Origin: Sarocladium kiliense
Taxonomy: Eukaryota; Ascomycota; Sordariomycetes; Hypocreales; Sarocladiaceae
Assembly (NCBI GenBank): GCA_030734395.1
Contig: JAUZTG010000048.1
Coordinates: 1,860,001 to 1,924,000, forward strand
Direction of reading: 5' to 3'
DNA: 64,000 nucleotides
The translations under genes and the position numbers were made by a program. Below, piece by piece: positions 57,624 to 64,000 of the stretch. Numbering within the stretch: position 1 is the stretch's first letter; every line of letters begins with the position of its first letter. The notes below the pieces were generated by a model. The model was not told the origin of the DNA and ran no database searches. It saw only the letters and a program-made list of their open reading frames with translations.

Positions 57624-58644
57624 TTATTCCTGTTCCTGTTCCTCGAAATCATCATCGTGGGGTTCTTTGGGATCCTGAGCCTCATGATACTGGATGCAAT
57701 CATCAACATAGCTGAGGATCGCGCCGACGCTATCCTCATCGGTCACGTCCAGCCGCAGGTAGTTGATCATGCTGAAGCTCTCGATCAGCCCTGCAACCGC
57801 ACGGTTCAGTCTCCTGAAGCTCGCTCCCTTCATAACCTGTTCCTTGTCGTCTACCGGCCGTGACTCGTCGTCTTCTCCTGCCGGCCCTTCGGTGATGCGG
57901 CGTGAGCGCTCGATGGGGTCATCTTCGAGAAGAGCAACGTCAGGAGTGAGGAAGCGCTTCATATCCTTCTTTTTCACTTGTCCTTTGACAAGATCCATCT
58001 TTGAGAGGACGTTGATGTGGGGGACTTCGAGCATGAGCATCGCGCTCATCGCGCTAAGAGTACCAGCGAAAAATTTGGCACGGTCGACGACGAAGGTGGC
58101 CTCGAGGAGGTATACGGCAGCCATACGGATGTCGAGAGCTCCAGGCTGGGAGAGGAAGCGCATGAGGGTGGGAAGGATGGGAATATGGGTATACAGCTCG
58201 ATTTGACCGGGCATGTCGAAGATGATGAGGTACTCCTCTGTGAGGGAATCGAGAGCTTCGGTCAGCCAGTCGAGGTTCTCCATGAGGAACTCGAAGCAGT
58301 AGATGAGGCCACCATTGGGTCCCAGACCGGCTTCCTCCATGGCATCGTGGAGTGAGATGAGCTCCTTGATGTCGAGATCGGGGGTGTGCTCGAAGGACTC
58401 GGCGGCTGGGTCGAGGTTGACGTAGAAGGCGGAGCGGCGGTTCAGCTGCAGGTGGGTGATGAGGGCAGCGCAGAAGGTGGACTTGAAGGAGAGCAGTCTG
58501 TTAGCTTGAGGAACTGTGAATTCCACACATCATTCATACGCCACCAGGCATGCTTCCCCGATGTGATGATTAGAAGAGTCGAGATATTCGCACCTTGCCT
58601 GCGCCAGCAGGGCCCATGACCATGACGCCGAATTTGCTGCTCAT
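57624..58644 (-). CDS. GPN3: GPN-loop GTPase 3
   Basis: Cytosolic GTPase that acts with its GPN1 partner in assembly and nuclear import of RNA polymerase II; 302 residues. Exons are 58594-58644 and 57624-58481. The 112-nt intron splits the P-loop so that MGPAGAGK joins STFCAAL. Motifs in order: G1 GPAGAGKST (residues 11-19), NLDPAAE, the GPN loop LGPNGGL, G3 DMPGQIELYTH, G4 SKMDL, and the C-terminal acidic tail DDDFEEQEQE. Gene identity as GPN3 rather than GPN2 rests on ELISLHDAMEEAGLGPNGGL and the spacing and length. Without the splice the P-loop would be missing, which fixes the start in the small first exon. Confidence 0.93.
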
Positions 58645-59943
58645 GATGACGACAGCTCAGCCAGTGAGCAATATCCGACCAGAGGAATGCTTGAAGTATG
58701 CGGCAACTCGGTCTGATGTCGTCGAGGCTCAAGTCAACAGCTTCGAAATATTTGGGAACAAGTGACGAACGAAGCTTCACGATGCAAAGATGAAGGTGGG
58801 GGCCCCGCATGCGTCACTGAAACGCTGAAAAGTGCAGGGTAGTTATTCGGCACTTTTTGCTGGACTTCGGTCTTTCGCCTGGAAATCTTTTTTTCTGGGA
58901 GACGAGGGGAGGGCGTATTCGTATCTCTTGTCGGTCCCCGACAACCGAAGGCCGTTTTTTTTTTTGGGCTGTCGCTCCAAGTGGGGGACGGGCGGAAGGC
59001 CATAGCCACGTTTCTGCAGGAGGGTCAGGGACTGGAGGGGTTCATGATGGATAGTGTCGGTGTTCATTGTTCACTTCATTTCAATCATTATGTGGCTCGT
59101 CGCGGCTGGGACGCGGATGCTAAGATGTCGCTCGTCTTGTAATGAGTCTGGACTGGGTCAGAACTCGCGTATAGAGGCATGCTCTGCGACTGAAAGTGAC
59201 TTCCTGACGCCATACGGGCAATCTCAACACTCGCAAAGTGAAAGCTGTGGCTGCCCATTGCGTTAGAGAGCGACTTAGCACGCCATGCACAGGTACACTA
59301 TAGGCTAAGTAGCGACTATCAGCTACGGACCCCACTCTTGTCCCGCATCATGCTACCCTGTCGCTGTCGCAATCGACGCCAACGCAGCCACCAGCAAATC
59401 ATGGCGCTGAATTTTCATCCGCCGTGCCCCTCTACGGCAGCCTTTCCAGTCAGTCAGGATTCTTCCTCCCAGGTTTTCAGTGGGATTCCGTCAACCGGAG
59501 CCTGGGCTGCCCCTCGTTTTGTTGCGTGCCCCTCACCTGGCAGTGACTTCGGGACATAGACTCGGCCACCGCCATTCGTGTTCGCCAGCCACTACGGTCA
59601 CTGTTGGTGGTGGTAACTGACGCTGTCGCTCAGGTACCATCAAAAAGTGAGAAAAACCTCTCCGCCTTTCCTGCCAGCCTTCTTTTTCCCTCTCTCTTCC
59701 ACTTCCTCTCTACATCTCCCCATCCTCTTTATCACTTCCTCTCCATTTGGTAAGTCTCAATTGCTCCCTCGAAAACAGACCCCGAGTCTTTCTCAGCCTG
59801 CTTCCTTGATTGGTTTTGCTGACTTACTTTGTTCCAGTGCCATATACCACCTCTTGCGCAACATCTTCCAGCGCTTGGCCATTATCCCTCTTCCTCGTCT
59901 CTACTTCCTCCGAACCCCCTAATCCCTTCACACATCATTCACA
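58645..59943. promoter_or_regulatory. Upstream region of SAM synthetase with a leader intron
   Basis: No coding gene seen. The segment 59640-59940 is strongly pyrimidine-rich. A leader intron is likely at 59750-59837 (GTAAGT donor, TTCCAG acceptor), placed before the start codon. Such CT tracts and leader introns are common in highly expressed fungal genes. A T12 run occurs near 58956. Confidence 0.5.
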
Positions 59944-61266
59944 ATGGCTACCAACGGTACCAACGGCATCAAGCAATCCCCTGAGGGCACCTTCCTCTTC
60001 ACCGTAAGCCTCAACATGTCCCCCTGCGCCATCTCGGCTACCCCCTGAATTTCCGTTGCTAACCGGAGTTTGCTTTGTACAGTCCGAGTCTGTCGGCGAG
60101 GGTCACCCCGATAAGATTGCTGATCAGGTCTCCGATGCTATCCTTGATGCCTGCCTTGCTGAGGACCCCCTTTCCAAGGTTGCTTGCGAGACTGCCACCA
60201 AGACCGGTATGATCATGGTCTTTGGCGAGATCACCACCAAGGCCAGACTAGACTACCAGAAGATCGTCCGTGACGCCGTCAAGGACATTGGCTACGATGA
60301 CTCCGAGAAGGGTTTCGACTACAAGACCCTCAACCTCCTTGTCGCCATTGAGCAGCAGTCTCCCGATATCGCTCAGGGTCTCCACTACGAGGAGGCTCTC
60401 GAGAAGCTCGGTGCTGGTGACCAGGGTATCATGTTCGGCTATGCCACCGACGAGACCCCTGAGCTTTTCCCCCTCACCCTCCTCTTCGCCCACAAGCTCA
60501 ACGCTGCCATGTCCGCTGCCCGTCGCGATGGCTCCCTCCCCTGGTTGAGGCCCGACACCAAGACCCAGGTCACCATCGAGTACAAGCACGATGGCGGTGC
60601 CGTCATTCCCCAGCGCGTCCACACCGTTGTCATCTCCGCCCAGCACTCTGCCGATATCTCTACCGAGGAGCTGCGCAAGGAGCTCAAGGAGAAGATCATC
60701 AAGAAGGTCATCCCCGCCAAGTACCTCGACGACAACACCATCTACCACGTAAGTTGCTCAGATCACCGCTTCATCAGACTTGACAGGTTCTAACCTATCA
60801 CCAGATCCAACCCTCTGGCCTCTTCATCATCGGTGGCCCTCAGGGTGACGCCGGTCTGACTGGTCGCAAGATCATCGTCGACACCTACGGTGGCTGGGGT
60901 GCCCACGGTGGTGGTGCTTTCTCCGGCAAGGATTTCTCCAAGGTCGATCGTTCCGCTGCCTACGTTGCTCGCTGGATCGCCAAGTCTCTGGTCAACGCTG
61001 GTCTCGCTCGTCGCGCCCTTGTCCAGCTCTCCTACGCCATTGGTGTTGCTGAGCCCCTCTCCATCCACGTCGACACCTACGGCACCTCCGACAAGACCTC
61101 CGAGCAGCTCGTCGAGATCATCCGCAGCAACTTCGACCTCCGCCCTGGTGTCATTGTCCGCGAGCTGAACCTCGACCGCCCCATCTACCTCCAGACCGCC
61201 AAGAACGGTCACTTCGGTACCAACCAGAGCTTCACCTGGGAGCAGCCCAAGGAGCTCAAGTTCTAA
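59944..61266 (+). CDS. S-adenosylmethionine synthetase
   Basis: Makes S-adenosylmethionine from methionine and ATP; cytosolic homotetramer; 395 residues, the usual eukaryotic length. Exons are 59944-60003, 60083-60748 and 60805-61266, all in phase. Motifs: SESVGEGHPDKIADQVSDAILD at residue 21, where the first intron falls, the family signature GAGDQGIMFGYATDE, ARRDGSLPWLRPDTKTQVT, and the phosphate-binding GGGAFSGKDFSKVDRSAAY. Codons are strongly biased to C-ending forms (GCC, CTC, AAG), unlike the regulators in this window, indicating high expression. The leader is pyrimidine-rich and probably spliced. Confidence 0.97.
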
Positions 61267-64000
61267 GCTTGCCATCTTTGATAGCAGGCTAGGCCGATGG
61301 CCATGATTTTTCACTCCATCTTTGGATCATACAAAGAGTCTTCAACAGCTCTTTTTCTTCAGCGACACGAGATCTAACGTAAATGGCTTCTTCATGTATT
61401 CAGCTTGTCACAAAAGGCACTGACACGGCGTACGGGTTCTCAACGAAACCAGGATCTCCCCCACCGGGACGTGGGCACGAGTGGTTTCCTTTTTTATTAC
61501 CATTTATTTCTTTATACACTGTTCACATCAATGCAACCTTTCTTCTTCCCAGCTTGGTCTCGATTTCGGCTACCCTACCAGGACCGGTCGAGGCGGATGC
61601 GGCAAACACGGACTACCTTCCCGTCCGAATGAGAATACTAGGATAAAATGGACTCAAGAGGCGTCTTTCAACAAAGACCAAGACAGGCACACCGTGGCAG
61701 GTCTGGCCTTCAGGGGCGAACCGCTACAAGTGTCCATGGTGTGGGGGAACAGAAATGACAGGAAGACGAACGGCGCCACAGATGCCCTTTCGTCTCTTCC
61801 TCTTCTGTTCGTGATGACTTCTACAGGCGAATGGCAAAGCGCGATGCATAATCACTGGCGTTCAGACAGGAGATACCAAAAGAATTTCAACATCTTTTTC
61901 TTCCTCCTAACCCCGGAAGGGCATCAGCTTTGGGAGCTGGCCGGGGAAGGATCGAGCGAGGGAACGACGGCGAATAGTGTCGCATCGCAGGTTTCTGAAG
62001 CTTTGTCAGCTATGGGCTGGCGGCAAGGGACGATACGATACAAGCTTAGACATTCACTCAATAAAACAAAAGGACGTTTCCCTCACTGACTTCGCGCCAC
62101 CTGATTCCCGATCTTCGTGAGATGAAGAGCTGCCGGGTCCGAAGTCGGACACTTGGCTACAACAATACTAAATGGATGAGACATGAAACGGAGGTTTGAT
62201 GATAGATGTTTGTCATTGCGGTGAAAGAGGATGCTTCCTTCCGCGTCACTCCACCGCCACCGCCAAGAAGCACAAGCAAGGGTGTCTTCGGCGTCTATTC
62301 AAACGGATATCTACGATTGTCATCATGAACATCAGCTGTGGAGGCTGGCATGCTATTCACACCTCGCTATTCTCCCTCGTGGGTCTTTGACACCAGCGTG
62401 CCGAGCCTGTTTCTTCATTCCAGATGCCAACAGATATGACGACGATCCAACAAGCAGGCGTGAAGGAGCTGGGGCAGATCTGGGCTTCAAATTGAATCAA
62501 TGGATGTGGCTTTTCACAAACCCCTTTGTGTTTCTCGTGACCGCTACTTCCACCGATGAGATTGTTCTGTGCTATTCATCTGAAGTCACGCGGATTGTCG
62601 GTTTTGAAACAATGTCACTGAATGACGTACTTGCAATGTTGGACGAAACGGTTGTCCATGGTCCCTCGTCGCAGCATCGATAAAGTCCCTCGTATTGTCA
62701 AAGGGCTTTGCTTGGCAATTCTGTACGAGATATGCTGTTGGCCGGGCGCTTGCATGATGTGAGATCCACGTGAGAGGGTTTTGTTTGCTCAGAGAAGGAC
62801 GTGAATGGGCAATCCTGCAGTAGACTAAGGTCACGAGGTCTCCTATCAAGAGTCCGAAACAAAAAATATTCATTCTTTGGCGGGTGGTGAAAACGTCGCC
62901 AGCAGAGTAAGAGAGTCGGTGAGCCACTCGGTATGGCACAACTCTCACCATGCTAGAACGCCCGCATAAGGCAAACGATCCCGCGCCTTTCACAAGAGCC
63001 TCACGATGACTGTCTTATCAAGTTACCAATCTCAATAGTCCTCTCTTATCACCGATTCAGGCAGAAGCCCGAAGAAAGCAATCAAGTCATCAGCCTCGCC
63101 TTTCGGAGATTGGCCAGGAGGCGCCGATGAAGATTCTCCTCCCTGGACGCGGCGCTTCTCGGGACAGACAATACTTGAGGCTGTGGCACTGTTCAATGGG
63201 ATCATCAATGCTTCACCTCCTATTCAGAAAACACCGAATAGGAAATGGAGGGTGTGTATATGAGGTTGGGAGGGTGTGATGTGGCTTGAAGGGGTCGGGT
63301 GCGTGCACAGTGGTTTGTTTTCGCATTTCCGCGGCCACCGCGCGAATGCAATTGCAGCCACACTGTAGGATCGAAACAAGCGATTAGACGGAAGTTCCGG
63401 CGTGACGGAGGCTTTAGAGTTTGTATCTGAGACGGGTTGATTATGTTGCTTTTGGGAGGGGAGCTGAAGCGCGTATGCCGAGTTGGGGAGTCGATGACAA
63501 GGATCTGAGTGTTGCCACGCGCGAGCCCGTGAGCCGGCGGCCGTTCTGTCGGGATCTGGTTGTTGGAGATTTGCGTCTGTTGGCTGTGTTAATGATCAGG
63601 GAACGAGTGTTTCCTCAAGTTTGAGCGCTGTTCTCATTGTTTTCCAGCGAACGCTGTGATCGAGACTTATCAAGGCCAGGCTGGCATGCGGGTATCCCTC
63701 GAAGGCTTCTGACAGCCTGATGACATCTCTAAGCGAGACAAATGAGTACGTAACTCCACATCTCGGGCTCACATCAATTCGGCCGACAAGTTGCAGGAAG
63801 CCATACGCCTCCAGTGGCCATGCTGCGCCTCATGACTAGCTCAAGCCATGTCCTGCGCGGTCGATGCCCACGGAGGCGTTGGCTAAGTGTGGAATTCACG
63901 TTTGCTAGGGCAGAGAAAGTGTGTATGGTCGCTTGCAGGCCAGTCTAAGGCCAATGCGGCCTGATGGAGCGGAAATATGACACGTCTCTGCACGCTTCAT
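61267..64000. other. Right edge, no supportable gene
   Basis: Frames of up to about 200 codons occur but have no family signature, unusual composition and no convincing splice structure. The left end is the 3' flank of SAM synthetase. Confidence 0.5.

Noticed and set aside
61481..62993. Frames of 135-202 codons after the SAM synthetase gene
   Set aside because: No family signature, no supporting splice sites; the products look like chance translations.
1..64000. CRISPR arrays, phage genes, bacterial operons
   Set aside because: Gene structure with spliceosomal introns and fungal families throughout; no regularly spaced direct-repeat array was found.

Overview
The window is nuclear DNA of a filamentous ascomycete (Pezizomycotina, most likely a Dothideomycete; the class is an inference). 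The evidence is short spliceosomal introns of about 45-110 nt with GTAAGT/GTATGT-type donors and CTAAC-like branch sites in most genes, several fungal Zn2Cys6 regulators, a PTH11-like rhodopsin-domain receptor, a GPI-anchored Ser/Thr-rich wall protein and an NrtA/CrnA-type nitrate transporter. I see no rRNA, convincing tRNA, CRISPR array or intact transposon.

Layout. 0.9-5.6 kb: a Zn2Cys6 regulator, a short-chain dehydrogenase and a divergent NmrA-like reductase, whose promoters share an 11-bp palindrome. 6.0-12 kb: cytidine deaminase, a 1,017-residue secreted protein built of calcium-loop repeats like thrombospondin type 3, and a disordered Ser/Pro-rich protein. 14.6-22 kb: two tandem paralogues of a coiled-coil family I do not recognise, the second apparently damaged, and an HSP70-like (HSPA12-type) gene with two in-frame stops. 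22.2-23.7 kb: a WDR5/Swd3-type WD40 protein. 23.7-27.1 kb: gene-poor. 27.1-30.6 kb: GPI wall protein and nitrate transporter, the latter with NirA-type and GATA motifs upstream.

32.4-38.4 kb: a Dal5-type permease, a nucleoside hydrolase and a divergent Zn2Cys6 regulator. A near-identical CGG-N8-CCG element lies upstream of the permease and in the hydrolase/regulator promoter, so this looks like a small nucleoside-scavenging regulon. 39.1-45.3 kb: NAD-dependent methylene-THF dehydrogenase (MTD1), another Zn2Cys6 regulator and a TcuA-like FAD dehydrogenase. 47.2-52 kb: rhodopsin-domain membrane protein, a second short-chain dehydrogenase and a fungal regulator without a zinc cluster. 53.5-61.3 kb: more housekeeping in character, with a conserved disordered coiled-coil protein, an Apq12-like membrane protein, the GPN3 GTPase and S-adenosylmethionine synthetase. 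The last 2.7 kb holds no gene I can support.

Exon joins were worked out by eye from reading-frame continuity and splice consensus; most join in frame exactly. Exceptions are the first exon of the 0.9-kb regulator and both members of the 14.6-19.2-kb family.
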